64,000 bases of DNA from Cognatiyoonia sediminum (GCF_900129845.1 NZ_FQXB01000001.1:1178001-1242000); one strand, 5' to 3'; positions 37,068 to 46,822 are shown, numbered from the stretch's first letter. Numbers and translations are program-made. Notes: a model not told the origin generated them from the sequence alone.

Positions 37068-38003
37068 CTAAGCGCTTGGCGTACCTACAGTATCGCCTTC
37101 AGGTTCATTCGAAGCAAGGGGGCGACGTGGTTGAACGAGTGTTAGGCCCAATGCCATGAGGACCATCGCGAACCAGACCCAACCCGCATATCGTTCACCC
37201 AATAGCAACATGGCCCAAAGGACACCGAACCCGGTGACCCAATAGCTGACTTGCGCTGCAAAGAGAGGACCAGCGCGACCGACCATCCAAACATAGACGA
37301 CGTAGACGAATGAATGGATGACCGATGCGAAAATAAGCGCGACGTCAGATTGGTTTAGCGGCATAGTCGGTATCGTGAGCTGACCTGCGTTGATGGCGAT
37401 GGGCAAAGTTATTACAGCGCCCAATGCCGACGCCCCAAACATCACTTGGATAGGATCCATCCCAGCGGTGCCGAACTTTGCGACGAGGTTTCCTTCCAAC
37501 GCATAGCAAAGCGGACCCAGCATCGCTAATGGTATCGCCGCAAGCATTGCGCGCTCCGGAAGGCTGGCATCCGGAATAACGATGCAAAGCACGCCTGCGA
37601 AACCTGCTGCGAGCCCCAGCAATCGACGCGACGAATAGGTCTCGTTCCGCATGGCCAACGCAATGGGGAAGGACATCATCGGAATTGTTGCGATGAGCAC
37701 GGAGTAAATGCCGGAAGGGATTGATTTTAGCGCCTGATAACTGGCCGAGTTGGGAATGATCGTACCGACAAAGGCGATCATAAGCCAAATGGCGACGGTC
37801 GAGGCCTTAATCGGCAACCTTCTGAGCCGCCGAAATTGAACAAGGCCCAGAACCACTGTGGCAACAAGCATCTGGATAAACACCATACCCAACGGCTCAT
37901 ACTGGCCGGCAACGGCGATCTTAACCAAAGGTTGTGATAATCCCCAAAGCGCGCCCAGTCCGATCAGCACCGCAGTAAGCCATGCTTGTTCTTTGGTGGT
38001 CAT
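37068..38003 (-). CDS. DMT-family (EamA) transporter
   Basis: A 311-residue protein with ten helices and two EamA repeats: AVLIGLGALWGLSQPLVKIAV at the start, then SYQALKSIPSGIYSVLIATIPM, and second-repeat AAQVSYWVTGFGVLWAMLLLGERY. It is distinct from the DMT protein at 33520. The start overlaps the stop of the metallophosphoesterase gene by 4 bp. Substrate unknown. Confidence 0.88.
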   Translation of the reverse strand: MTTKEQAWLTAVLIGLGALWGLSQPLVKIAVAGQYEPLGMVFIQMLVATVVLGLVQFRRLRRLPIKASTVAIWLMIAFVGTIIPNSASYQALKSIPSGIYSVLIATIPMMSFPIALAMRNETYSSRRLLGLAAGFAGVLCIVIPDASLPERAMLAAIPLAMLGPLCYALEGNLVAKFGTAGMDPIQVMFGASALGAVITLPIAINAGQLTIPTMPLNQSDVALIFASVIHSFVYVVYVWMVGRAGPLFAAQVSYWVTGFGVLWAMLLLGERYAGWVWFAMVLMALGLTLVQPRRPLASNEPEGDTVGTPSA

Positions 38004-38815
38004 GTGGGGCCTTGAGATTGCAGCGAACCACCTTGGCGCACCGGTTCAATTCGGGTGGTTTTGCCAGTGCGGTCATCTGTCTCGATATAGACGCCGGAAA
38101 GGGTCGCCTCGCCATTCGCGGGCGTGAACCGCTCCTTGGGCATTCCGGTGATGAATCGGCGTAGCGGCTCTGCCTTTTCCATACCTATGACGGAATGATA
38201 GTCGCCGCACATACCTGCATCTGTTAGGTAGCCGGTCCCACCGGGCAAAATCATCGCATCAGCGGTCGGCACATGGGTGTGCGTTCCGACGACCAGGCTT
38301 GCGCGGCCATTGCAAAAGTGTCCAACCGCCATTTTTTCAGATGTCGCTTCGCAGTGAATGTCGATCAGGCTGGCCTGTACTTGGCCGCCCATTGGGTACT
38401 GCTTGAGAAGACCGTCGAGTGCCGAAAACGGATCGTCGAAGGGGCGCTTCATAAAGACCTGTCCCAAGACCTGAGCGACAAGGATTTTTCGTCCATTGGT
38501 CGCAGTAAACACGCGCGCACCGACGCCAGGGGCGGCTTTGGAAAAGTTGATAGGGCGAAGAACGCGTGGTTCTGACGCAATGAAGGTCATCATGTCTTTC
38601 TGATCAAAAGCATGATCCCCAAGGGTCAGCACATCGACGCCTGCTTCCAAAAGGGCTTTCGCATGAGAACCAGACAATCCCATTCCAGAGGTCGCATTCT
38701 CACCATTCACGACGACGAAATCGAGCGTCCACTCCTCTCGAAGTTTTGGCAGCTGGCTAATGACAGCGTTTCTGCCGGATCGCCCGACGACATCACCTAG
38801 AAAGAGTATTTTCAT
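38000..38815 (-). CDS. YmdB-like metallophosphoesterase (TIGR00282)
   Basis: The 271-residue protein starts MKILFLGDVVGRSGRNAV and has LDFVVVNGENATSGMG, TLGDHAFDQKD, DIHCEATSEK and VVGTHTHVPTADAM, the dimetal phosphoesterase residues of the YmdB family. The B. subtilis enzyme hydrolyses 2',3'-cAMP. The 5-formyl-THF cyclo-ligase gene lies 42 bp upstream. Confidence 0.92.
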   Translation of the reverse strand: MKILFLGDVVGRSGRNAVISQLPKLREEWTLDFVVVNGENATSGMGLSGSHAKALLEAGVDVLTLGDHAFDQKDMMTFIASEPRVLRPINFSKAAPGVGARVFTATNGRKILVAQVLGQVFMKRPFDDPFSALDGLLKQYPMGGQVQASLIDIHCEATSEKMAVGHFCNGRASLVVGTHTHVPTADAMILPGGTGYLTDAGMCGDYHSVIGMEKAEPLRRFITGMPKERFTPANGEATLSGVYIETDDRTGKTTRIEPVRQGGSLQSQGPT

Positions 38816-38857
38816 ACGGACCGTTTAAGCCGCAAAGCCTAAAGGTGCAATTGAAGA

Positions 38858-39412
38858 TCAAGGCGTGATGATGCCTTGCTCGGTCACGATCAAATCAAGC
38901 GGTTGATCTGTTTCTTCCAACGGCAGGTCGTCCGCTTCTTGAGCGGCATAGGCAAAGCCGATGGCAAGCGTGGGCTTTTGCGACCTGAGCAGTTCCAGCG
39001 TCCGATCATAAAATCCACCGCCGTAACCCAAACGGCCCCCTTTGCAATCAAAGGCGACGAGTGGGACAATGACAATCTCAGGTGTCATCCACTCCCCAGA
39101 CTCAGGGATCATCGCGCCAAACTCGCCCACGATGAGCGTGCAATCTGGCGTCCATGTACGAAACTTCAGAGGTTTGGCTGCACCCAGGATCACGGGCACA
39201 CCCACAAGTCCGTAGGCTGAAGCCTCTTCCATAGCAGCGGTAGGATCGATCTCCGTTCGCATGGCCATGTAGCTTGCGATTGGGACGCCGCGATGTCCTG
39301 CGAGAACCTCTGACAAATAGCCAGATGTCCCCTGCCCCAAAGCATGGGCATCTTTGCGCCGCGCAAAGGCTGCCTTGCGCGCGTCGGCTTTGATCTCGGT
39401 TAAAGTAGCCAT
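38858..39412 (-). CDS. 5-formyltetrahydrofolate cyclo-ligase
   Basis: This enzyme turns 5-formyl-THF into 5,10-methenyl-THF with ATP. The 184-residue protein has the N-terminal KAAFARRKDAH, and the family signature VAFDCKGGRLGYGGGFYDRTL in its last third. The start overlaps the mgtE end by 13 bp. 6S RNA often lies beside this gene in other bacteria; the 42-bp gap after it is too short to hold one. Confidence 0.92.
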   Translation of the reverse strand: MATLTEIKADARKAAFARRKDAHALGQGTSGYLSEVLAGHRGVPIASYMAMRTEIDPTAAMEEASAYGLVGVPVILGAAKPLKFRTWTPDCTLIVGEFGAMIPESGEWMTPEIVIVPLVAFDCKGGRLGYGGGFYDRTLELLRSQKPTLAIGFAYAAQEADDLPLEETDQPLDLIVTEQGIITP

Positions 39413-40776
39413 AGTGCCGCCAATCCTAGGAACGCAAAGAACCCGACCACATCCGTCACCGTTGTCACGAAAGCGCCGGATGCTAGGGCGGGGTCAATGC
39501 CCAGTTTTTCCAATATGATTGGAACGCCTGTCCCTGCGAGGCCAGCAACGGCAAGGTTGATGACCATTGCGGCACCGATGACGTAGGCCAGTGTCAGATT
39601 GCCGAACCAGAAATAACCAACGGCGCCCATCACGACGGCAAAGATGATACCGTTTACCAGCCCGACCAAGACCTCGCGCCGAACAACGCGCCAGACATTT
39701 GCATCCGTTAGGTCGCGTGTCGCCAAAGCTCGGACTGCCACGGTCAAGGATTGCGTGCCCGCATTGCCCCCCATCGACGCCACGATCGGCATCAGGATCG
39801 CCAAAGCGACCAGACCAGAGAGTGTTTCCTCAAACATCGCGATAACGAGAGACGCAAGGATCGCAGTCGCCAAATTCACCGCGAGCCACGGGAAGCGGTT
39901 CTTAGTCGTCTCGATCACCCGATCCGATAACGACCCCTCACCAACGCCCGCCAGCCGCAGAATATCTTCTTCGGCTTCTTCTTCGAGAAACGCCATGGCG
40001 TCGTCGATAGTGATAACCCCAATCAGCCGGTCGTCATCGTCCACCACGGGTGCTGTGATCATATGATAGTGGTTGATCGCTTGCGCGACCTCTTCAACGT
40101 CTTGTTCGACATTGAAGGTTCGGAATGAATCTTCCTCCAATTCTTTGAGAGGCGTTTTGCGATCAGAGCTTAGAATGCGGCCGAGCGTGACGTAGCCAAC
40201 CGGCTTCATCCGCGGGTCGACTAAGATGATGTGATAAAATTGCTCCGGCAACTCGACATCCGAGCGTAGAAAATCAATCGCATCCCCAACGGTCCAATGC
40301 TCCGGGCCGCGAACAAGTTCGACCTGCATGTGCCGACCGGCGGACTCTTCGGGATAGGTCAGCGCCTGCTCTACAAGCGCCCTGTCGCTATCATCCAATG
40401 CTTCAAGAACGGCTTCGGTCTGTTCGTCATCTAGGTCTTCAATAAGGTCGACAACGTCGTCGCTGTCCAAATCGCGAACAGCTTCCGCGAGTTCTTCTTC
40501 GTCAAGGCTGTCGATGACTTCTTCGCGAAGATTGTCGTCGAGCTCGGAGATAACCTCCCCCTCGATCCCGCCGGGCCATACGCGCAAGAATTCCTTGCGA
40601 TCTTTGTCGTCGAGCTGTTCAATTAGGTGCGCAACGTCCGCTGGGTGAAGCGGATCGACCAGATCTTCGACCACCTCATCGGCGTCCGCATCGACGGCTT
40701 CCATGACATCAGACACAAGCTTATCGGAAATACCGAAGGCTTCTTCCTCTTCGATGTCGTCGATTGCGTCGCTCAT
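39400..40776 (-). CDS. mgtE: MgtE magnesium transporter
   Basis: MgtE is an Mg2+-gated channel in the inner membrane. The 458-residue protein has the acidic N-domain (1-130, with repeated VDLIEDLDDEQTEAVLEALD style helices), a CBS pair at about 135-255 (DPRMKPVGYVTLGRIL; PVVDDDDRLIGVITIDDAMAF) and five C-terminal helices with the PIVASMGGNAGTQSLTV filter segment. No M-box riboswitch is seen in the 103-bp leader. It heads a run of same-strand genes. Confidence 0.95.
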   Translation of the reverse strand: MSDAIDDIEEEEAFGISDKLVSDVMEAVDADADEVVEDLVDPLHPADVAHLIEQLDDKDRKEFLRVWPGGIEGEVISELDDNLREEVIDSLDEEELAEAVRDLDSDDVVDLIEDLDDEQTEAVLEALDDSDRALVEQALTYPEESAGRHMQVELVRGPEHWTVGDAIDFLRSDVELPEQFYHIILVDPRMKPVGYVTLGRILSSDRKTPLKELEEDSFRTFNVEQDVEEVAQAINHYHMITAPVVDDDDRLIGVITIDDAMAFLEEEAEEDILRLAGVGEGSLSDRVIETTKNRFPWLAVNLATAILASLVIAMFEETLSGLVALAILMPIVASMGGNAGTQSLTVAVRALATRDLTDANVWRVVRREVLVGLVNGIIFAVVMGAVGYFWFGNLTLAYVIGAAMVINLAVAGLAGTGVPIILEKLGIDPALASGAFVTTVTDVVGFFAFLGLAALWLL

Positions 40777-40879
40777 TCTGCCCTCACCTGATTTGTGCGC
40801 ACCATAGAAGGTTCAACGCAGTTCTCAATATCACGTCGAAGCGATTTACCTTCCTTAAAGCCCGTCATAGTTTGCCATT

Positions 40880-42199
40880 ATGACAAAACACCTTTTGCTT
40901 GGCCAAACCCTTACCTTTACCAGCGATCCTTTCGAAAATGATTGGTCGGACGTCGCGCATATAAACACCTCGGGTGGCGTTCTAGTCGAAGATGGGCAGA
41001 TCGTCGGGGTCGATGACGGCGCGGCCCTGCGGGCTCAGCATCCAGACGCGATCGTCACCGACTATGGGCAGGATCTTATCAGTGCCGGTTTTGTCGATGC
41101 GCATATGCACTATCCGCAGACTGGCATCATCGCCAGCTGGGGCAAGCAGCTGATCGATTGGTTGAACACCTACACGTTCCCTGAAGAGTCTCGTTTCGGT
41201 GATCGTGCATTTGCGGATGACGTGGCAGGTCGAACGCTTGATCTAGCTTTGGCCCACGGAACAACGACGCTAACAAGCTATTGCACCATCCATCCTGAAA
41301 GCGTCGATGCATTTTTCGAAGCCGCGGCAAAGCGCAATATGGCCGTTGTTGCAGGGAAGACCTGCATGGATAGAAACGCGCCAGACACGCTGAAAGACAC
41401 TTCTCAGTCGGCGTATGATGATAGCAAAAGATTGCTGAAAAAATGGGATGGAACCGGTCGCGCTCGATACGCCATTACACCCCGCTTCTCACCAACCTCG
41501 ACGCCAGAACAGTTGCAGGCTCTAGGCGCGTTATGGGCCGAGAACCCCAATGTCTTGATGCAAACTCACATGAGCGAGCAAAAACCTGAAATCGCATGGG
41601 TGAAGGAGTTATTTCCTGACGCTCGTGATTATTTAGACACTTACGAGCGTTTCGGGCTCCTCGGTGAAAACGGGCTTTATGGCCATTGCATCCACTTGGA
41701 ACAGCGGGAAATTGATCGATTTGCCGAGGTCGGGGCTGCTGTTGTCCATTGCCCGACATCGAACACTTTCATCGGGTCCGGCTTGTTCGACATAGCGGGC
41801 CTGAAAGCGCGCGGCATTCGAACCGGGCTTGCGACGGATACTGGCGGCGGGTCGTCCTTTTCGATGCTTCGGACCATGGCAGCGGCCTATGAGATCGGTC
41901 AGCTGCGGGGCAACGTCTTGCACCCTGCGCAACTGTTGTGGCTGGCGACCGAGGGTTCAGCAAGCGCGCTTAAGGCACAAGGCCAAATCGGGCATTTGGG
42001 CGTTGGTGCGTCAGCCGACATCACAGTCCTGAACTTGAAATCGACCGAAGTGATTGAGCAGCGCGCGAACCGCGCCGAACATGCGTGGGACGCCATTTTC
42101 CCGACAATCATGATGGGGGATGACCGTGCCATTCGTGAGGTTTGGGTGGCTGGCGAAATGGTTAGTTGGCGAGCGCCATCGCCAGTTGATTTTGCCTGA
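40880..42199 (+). CDS. guaD: Guanine deaminase
   Basis: GuaD converts guanine to xanthine and ammonia. The 439-residue amidohydrolase starts MTKHLLLGQTLTFTSDPFE; Zn ligands are in DAHMHYPQ (about 73-80), QTHMSEQ (about 231-237) and GHCIHLEQ, and the Asp in GLATDTGGG near 318. The length and the PGFVDAHMHYPQ-type motif fit GuaD. Its last 38 bp overlap the convergent 8-oxoguanine deaminase gene. Confidence 0.94.
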   Translation: MTKHLLLGQTLTFTSDPFENDWSDVAHINTSGGVLVEDGQIVGVDDGAALRAQHPDAIVTDYGQDLISAGFVDAHMHYPQTGIIASWGKQLIDWLNTYTFPEESRFGDRAFADDVAGRTLDLALAHGTTTLTSYCTIHPESVDAFFEAAAKRNMAVVAGKTCMDRNAPDTLKDTSQSAYDDSKRLLKKWDGTGRARYAITPRFSPTSTPEQLQALGALWAENPNVLMQTHMSEQKPEIAWVKELFPDARDYLDTYERFGLLGENGLYGHCIHLEQREIDRFAEVGAAVVHCPTSNTFIGSGLFDIAGLKARGIRTGLATDTGGGSSFSMLRTMAAAYEIGQLRGNVLHPAQLLWLATEGSASALKAQGQIGHLGVGASADITVLNLKSTEVIEQRANRAEHAWDAIFPTIMMGDDRAIREVWVAGEMVSWRAPSPVDFA

Positions 42200-43496
42200 C
42201 ACAGATCTTTCCGAGATCGATGGTCACGATATGACCGTCGCGAACGATTTGGCGGCCTTCGACAAAAAGGTGCGAGACCTTTGAGGGGCCAGCAAGTAGG
42301 AGCGCTGCAGGGTCCCATGACCCTGCTGCCTCAACACCGCGAACATCCCAAAGCGCTAAGTCTGCCCGCTTCCCGACAGAGATTTGCCCGCAGTCATTGC
42401 GGCCCAAAACCTCCGCACCACCTCGCGTCGCGATATACAACGCCTCGCGGGCAGACATCGCATCAACGCCATTCGCAACACGTTGAAGCAGCATGGTTTG
42501 CCGCGCTTCCGCCATCAGATTACCGACGTCGTTACTTGCCGACCCGTCAACTCCCAAGGCGACGTTCACGCCTGCGTCTCTCATCGCTCGAACCGGCGCA
42601 ATGCCCGAACCCAATCGGCAGTTAGAGCACGGACAATGCGCAACGCCAGTATGTGATTTCGCAAACAGATCAATTTCTTGCCCGTCGAGTTTCACGCAGT
42701 GAGCGTGCCAAACGTCATCACCCGTCCAGCCAAGGTCTTCAGCATATTGACCTGGGCGGCAGCCGAATTTTTCCAACGAATAGGCGATGTCTTCATCGTT
42801 CTCAGCCAAATGGGTGTGCATCATCACACTTTTGTCGCGTGCCAAAAGCGCCGATTCTCGCATTAAATCACGACTGACTGAAAAGGGTGAGCATGGCGCC
42901 AGCCCAACCCGAACCATTGCCCCCTCTGATGGATCGTGGAAGGCGTCAACCAAGCGAATGCTATCTTCTAGGATAGCCGCCTCTTGTTCAACTAGGCTGT
43001 CAGGTGGGAGGCCTCCATCGCTTTCCCCAATGCTCATCGAGCCGCGTGTCGGGTGGAACCGAAGGCCAACATCTTGCGCCGCGGCAATCGTGTCGTCCAG
43101 GCGTGATCCGTTGGGGTAAAGATAGAGATGATCTGACGTCATCGTGCACCCAGACAGCGCCAGCTCAGCCAGTCCCACTTGTGCCGATACAAACATCTCC
43201 TCCGGTCCGAACTTCGACCAAATCGGATAGAGCGTTTGAAGCCACCCAAAAAGAAGCGCGTCCTGCGCACCGGGAACAGCACGGGTGAGCGTTTGATAAA
43301 GGTGATGGTGCGTATTCACGAGACCAGGCGTTACGACAAAATGACTGGCGTCGACGACCTCTCCTGCGGTTTCCAACCCCACCCCGATGTCAGCGATCAC
43401 GCCATCTTTCAACAGGATATTAACGTTGGAAAGCTCATCCTGCGCGTCGTTCATTGTCAGGACGCATCGCGCATTCTTTAGAAGCGTTTCAGCCAT
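42162..43496 (-). CDS. 8-oxoguanine deaminase-like amidohydrolase
   Basis: The 444-residue protein is a TRZ/ATZ-type amidohydrolase: NTHHHLYQTLTRA (about 61-73), MMHTHLAEND, HAHCVKLDG and GVDGSASND carry the Zn ligands and the catalytic Asp. HLYQTLTRAVP and CPCSNCRLGSGIAP match 8-oxoguanine deaminases, which make urate. Isocytosine or hydroxyatrazine-type activity is less likely. It overlaps hisN by 8 bp and guaD by 38 bp. Confidence 0.85.
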   Translation of the reverse strand: MAETLLKNARCVLTMNDAQDELSNVNILLKDGVIADIGVGLETAGEVVDASHFVVTPGLVNTHHHLYQTLTRAVPGAQDALLFGWLQTLYPIWSKFGPEEMFVSAQVGLAELALSGCTMTSDHLYLYPNGSRLDDTIAAAQDVGLRFHPTRGSMSIGESDGGLPPDSLVEQEAAILEDSIRLVDAFHDPSEGAMVRVGLAPCSPFSVSRDLMRESALLARDKSVMMHTHLAENDEDIAYSLEKFGCRPGQYAEDLGWTGDDVWHAHCVKLDGQEIDLFAKSHTGVAHCPCSNCRLGSGIAPVRAMRDAGVNVALGVDGSASNDVGNLMAEARQTMLLQRVANGVDAMSAREALYIATRGGAEVLGRNDCGQISVGKRADLALWDVRGVEAAGSWDPAALLLAGPSKVSHLFVEGRQIVRDGHIVTIDLGKICVRQNQLAMALAN

Positions 43497-44301
43497 CTAC
43501 AACACTGCGAACAAGGGCAAGCGCTTGGGCGTGAAGCGTTTCGTTGGCAGCGGCAACGACGCGCCCGCCCTCATGCGCTGGTTGTCCTTCCCAGTTGGTC
43601 ACGATCCCACCTGCGCCCTCGATGACCGCAATCGGGGCTTGAATATCATAGGCTTGCAGCCCCGCCTCGATCACGAGATCGACCTGACCGGCTGCCAAAA
43701 GCGCGTAGCCATAGCAGTCCATTCCATAACGAGTCAGTTTGACCTGCCGATCGACTGCTTCGAACGCGCGACGTTCTAGGTCAGTGCCCACTTCTGGAAA
43801 TGTCGTCAGCAGGGTCGCATCCGTTAGCGCATCGGTTTCGCGCGTTCCCAAAGGTTTCTCGCCTAGTGGACCGGTCATCGACGACACTCCAAGCCCACCC
43901 AAGAAGCGCTCACCAATATAAGGTTGGTCAATGAGACCAAATTTGGGTTCGGATTCATCCGCGACGGAAATTAATGTGCCCCATGTTGGTGTGCCGCTGA
44001 TATAGCCACGCGTACCATCTATCGGGTCCAATACCCACGTCAGGCCAGTTTCACCTTCTGAGGTACCGAACTCTTCGCCAAGAATGCCATCTTGCGGCCG
44101 TTCGGCAGCCAAAACAGATCGGATTGCTTGCTCTGCTGCGCGATCCGCCGCTGTAACGGGATCAAACCCGCCGCTGTCTTTATTTTCAGTTGAGAGATTT
44201 GTGCCGCGAAAAAACTTAAGCGTCTCGGATTTCGCGGCGTCGGCGGCCAAGTGGGCGACGCGGATCACATCACTAATGGTTTCAGTGTTCCACGTCGTCA
44301 T
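43489..44301 (-). CDS. hisN: Histidinol-phosphatase (inositol monophosphatase fold)
   Basis: HisN removes phosphate from L-histidinol phosphate. The start at 44301 (MTTWNTETISDVIRVAHLAA) gives 270 residues; the frame extends 17 codons upstream without need. The IMPase metal motifs are GILGEEFG, WVLDPIDGTRGY and the C-terminal AYDIQAPIAVIEGAGGIVT. The QAPIAVIEGAGG ending favours HisN over inositol phosphatase, though the two are hard to separate by eye. Confidence 0.85.
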   Translation of the reverse strand: MTTWNTETISDVIRVAHLAADAAKSETLKFFRGTNLSTENKDSGGFDPVTAADRAAEQAIRSVLAAERPQDGILGEEFGTSEGETGLTWVLDPIDGTRGYISGTPTWGTLISVADESEPKFGLIDQPYIGERFLGGLGVSSMTGPLGEKPLGTRETDALTDATLLTTFPEVGTDLERRAFEAVDRQVKLTRYGMDCYGYALLAAGQVDLVIEAGLQAYDIQAPIAVIEGAGGIVTNWEGQPAHEGGRVVAAANETLHAQALALVRSVVDG

Positions 44302-44355
44302 GTCGCTTGGCCGTCCAATGATTAGGTTGGCGCTTCCCTTGCGCCTTCCCAAACC

Positions 44356-44727
44356 TTATGCGGCGTCGCTGAGGACCCTTGCAAGATCAAACAAACGACG
44401 GCGCTGATTTTCTGGGATCGCATAGTAAGAACGCAAAAGCTCCAACGCTTCTTTATCCGTCAAAACATCGCCCGCGACCCCACCGCCTGCGTTGCTTTCT
44501 TCGACAGAATCATTCAAGCCTTCAAAGAAGTAGGAGATCTGCACATCCAAGACCTTAGAGATATCCCAAAGGCGCGACGCGCTGACACGATTCATCCCCG
44601 TTTCGTATTTCTGGATTTGCTGAAATTTGATACCGACGGCCTCTGCCAACTGTTGTTGGGTCGTGCCGTTCATCCAACGGCGGTGACGAATGCGTTTACC
44701 TACGTAAACATCGACTGGATGCTTCAT
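44356..44727 (-). CDS. XRE-family HTH transcriptional regulator
   Basis: A 123-residue protein with an HTH at about 10-65 (VGKRIRHRRWMNGTTQQQLA, then IKFQQIQKYETGMNRVSASRLWDISKVL) and a C-terminal helical part that ends LLRSYYAIPENQRRRLFDLARVL. This type is common in alphaproteobacteria (related to the phage-repressor-like regulators with a YYAIPE-type tail). Its target is unknown. It is 54 bp upstream of hisN and divergent from the quinone oxidoreductase. Confidence 0.88.
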   Translation of the reverse strand: MKHPVDVYVGKRIRHRRWMNGTTQQQLAEAVGIKFQQIQKYETGMNRVSASRLWDISKVLDVQISYFFEGLNDSVEESNAGGGVAGDVLTDKEALELLRSYYAIPENQRRRLFDLARVLSDAA

Positions 44728-44886
44728 GTCTTCTCCTATTCGGTCAGCGCTTGGAACAAACTCTGGCTCCGTTCACTTCACTTACGCGCATGAGTGGTGG
44801 CGTTTAGTGCAGCGGTTATCTCGGGTTGAAGGGGCACCACGCAATGGTTGCATTAGTAACATCTAACTAAAGGATAGGTTATCCGC

Positions 44887-44904
44887 CCAAATTTTAATAT
44901 TTGG
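44887..44904. promoter_or_regulatory. AT-rich dyad between the XRE gene and the quinone oxidoreductase
   Basis: CCAAAT (44887-44892) and ATTTGG (44899-44904) flank TTTAAT. It is in the most AT-rich part of the 264-bp gap between divergent genes, so it is a candidate operator. The rest of the gap holds no frame or RNA that I can support. Confidence 0.4.
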
Positions 44905-44991
44905 CCAATAATCGAACAAAACAACAGAAAATCGGACGAAAATCACAATGGGTCCGTTAAGCACAACTCGCCTTAAGAGGGAAATCAAAAA

Positions 44992-45951
44992 ATGAAAGCC
45001 TATCAGGTCTTAGATTTTGACGGTCACTTGGAGCTAACCGATGTACCGGTTCCAGTGCCAACAGACGGCCAAATTCTCATAAAAACTGAGGCCTGCGGTC
45101 TCAATTTCGCAGACCTTCTGATGCGCAAAGGAACATACCAGGACACTCCCGAGCCGCCGTTTACGTTGGGATTGGAAGTGTGCGGTACCGTGGAACAGCT
45201 CGGCCCAAACGCCCAAGGCTTAGAAATTGGAGATCGCGTGGCAGTCTTTGGCGGCCGAGGAGGCTTGGCAGAATACGGCGTGTTCCCTGCAGAACTTTGC
45301 TGCAAGGTCGGTCCGGATATGCCAGCCGAAGCTGCAGCAGGTTTTCAAGTCGCTTACGGCACCTCTCATCTTGCTCTAACGCATCGAGCAAAATTGAAAG
45401 CCGGCGAAACTTTGGTGGTTCTCGGCGCGGCAGGGGGCGTTGGTTTAACTGCTGTAGAAGTTGGGAAGCTATTGGGGGCAACGGTCATCGCCTTTGCGCG
45501 GGGCGCGAGCAAAGTTGAAACCGCCAAACAGGCTGGTGCCGATTTCGCCTATGACAGCGACGACGTTGATATTCGGGAGGTGGTTAAGTCGCATGGCGGT
45601 GCCGACGTGGTCTATGATCCAATAGGAGGCGATCAATTCAAATCGGTACTACGCGCCTGTAATCGAGAAGCACGCGTCATCATTATCGGCTTTGCGAGTG
45701 GTGATGTCCCGCAAATCGCGGCAAACCATATTCTTGTAAAGAATATAACGGTCATTGGCTTTTATTGGGGCGGCTACCTCAAGTTCGCGCCAGATGTCCT
45801 ACGCGCCAGCCTAGAAGAGCTCATGAACTGGTACGATGAAGGCAAATTGAAACCTCATGTTAGCCACGTCTTTCCATTGGAAAGGAGCAAAGAGGCACTC
45901 GACATTTTGGAGGCACGAAAATCCACCGGAAAAGTTGTGGTTAAGCCGTAA
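44992..45951 (+). CDS. NADPH:quinone oxidoreductase-type MDR protein
   Basis: A 319-residue zinc-free medium-chain reductase. It has the groES-like start MKAYQVLDFDGHLELTDVPV, LNFADLLMRKGTYQ near 37-50, GLEVCGTVEQLG, and the NADPH Rossmann motif LGAAGGVGLTAVEVGK near 144-159. QorA-type enzymes reduce quinones or enoyl substrates in the cytoplasm. It ends tail-to-tail with the LysR gene, with 11 bp shared. Confidence 0.9.
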   Translation: MKAYQVLDFDGHLELTDVPVPVPTDGQILIKTEACGLNFADLLMRKGTYQDTPEPPFTLGLEVCGTVEQLGPNAQGLEIGDRVAVFGGRGGLAEYGVFPAELCCKVGPDMPAEAAAGFQVAYGTSHLALTHRAKLKAGETLVVLGAAGGVGLTAVEVGKLLGATVIAFARGASKVETAKQAGADFAYDSDDVDIREVVKSHGGADVVYDPIGGDQFKSVLRACNREARVIIIGFASGDVPQIAANHILVKNITVIGFYWGGYLKFAPDVLRASLEELMNWYDEGKLKPHVSHVFPLERSKEALDILEARKSTGKVVVKP

Positions 45952-46822
45952 CGGCCTCGGGCAAGTCTACCGGCGCTCTTCTAAATGCATTGGTGATGAA
46001 CGCGCAGAGATCTTCCAGAACCTGATTGTTGCCGTGTTCCCGGCAATACATGTTGATGTTCATCCCGCCAAGTTCTGGCAGCGCACCACCATGATGGATC
46101 CGTTCGAAATACCGTGGCTCCGTGCCTTCCAACATCGTGTGGACCGCAAGGTCAGCACTAACGGTCGCCTCGATTGTCCGAGTGTTGTTGCTTTCGACCG
46201 CCATATCCCAAGGAATACCCGCCTCATCTAGCCGGCGTTGGACTCCCGCACGGAAGAAGCAGTTGTTTTCGTAAGCAAGGCGCAATGGTCGGTTTTTCCA
46301 AGCAGACCCGCCTGGCGCACCGACCCAAACGAGCGGGGCGGATACTAATGTTTCTCCCCCCGGCTCCAACCCGCTCTCAGTTGTAAGAATGACATCAACC
46401 TCGCCGCGCGCGAATTGGGCTTTCAAACCGCGCGTAAAGGACGACAACAGCTGGACCCGAACACGGGGGTAAGCCGTCGCGAACTTTTGAAGGACCTGAG
46501 GAACCGCTGGATAAACGATGTCATGCGGCACACCGAGTGTCACCTCGCCTTCAAATTCGACTGACGTTAGCCGCCCATAGACCTCGTCATTGAGATCAAG
46601 AATCCGTCTGGCATAGCTGAGAAGTTGTTCGCCCGCTGGCGTAACGGCGATGGCCCGAGACGAACGATCTAGCAAAGCAACGTTCAGAGACTCTTCTAGG
46701 CGTTTCAACTGCATCGAAACGGCGGATTGAGTGAGATTTAGAAATCCGGCCGCTTTCGTCACACCGCCAGTATCAGCGACCACGACAAAGGAGCGAAGAG
46801 CCGTCATATCCAAGTTTCGCAT
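45941..46822 (-). CDS. LysR-family transcriptional regulator
   Basis: The 293-residue protein starts MRNLDMTALRSFVVVADTGG; a start 12 codons upstream would run into the dyad at 46837. The HTH is at about 18-40 (VTKAAGFLNLTQSAVSMQLKRLEESL) and the effector domain runs from about 90 (FEGEVTLGVPHDIVYPAVPQVL). It is divergent from a DUF1127 gene, a common pair in Rhodobacteraceae. The ligand and targets are unknown. Confidence 0.9.
   Translation of the reverse strand: MRNLDMTALRSFVVVADTGGVTKAAGFLNLTQSAVSMQLKRLEESLNVALLDRSSRAIAVTPAGEQLLSYARRILDLNDEVYGRLTSVEFEGEVTLGVPHDIVYPAVPQVLQKFATAYPRVRVQLLSSFTRGLKAQFARGEVDVILTTESGLEPGGETLVSAPLVWVGAPGGSAWKNRPLRLAYENNCFFRAGVQRRLDEAGIPWDMAVESNNTRTIEATVSADLAVHTMLEGTEPRYFERIHHGGALPELGGMNINMYCREHGNNQVLEDLCAFITNAFRRAPVDLPEAVTA

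Noticed and set aside
38816-38857. 6S RNA next to the 5-formyl-THF cyclo-ligase gene
   Set aside because: The downstream gap is only 42 bp and mgtE overlaps the other side.
40777-40879. M-box magnesium riboswitch before mgtE
   Set aside because: 103 bp between divergent genes is too short and lacks the conserved core.
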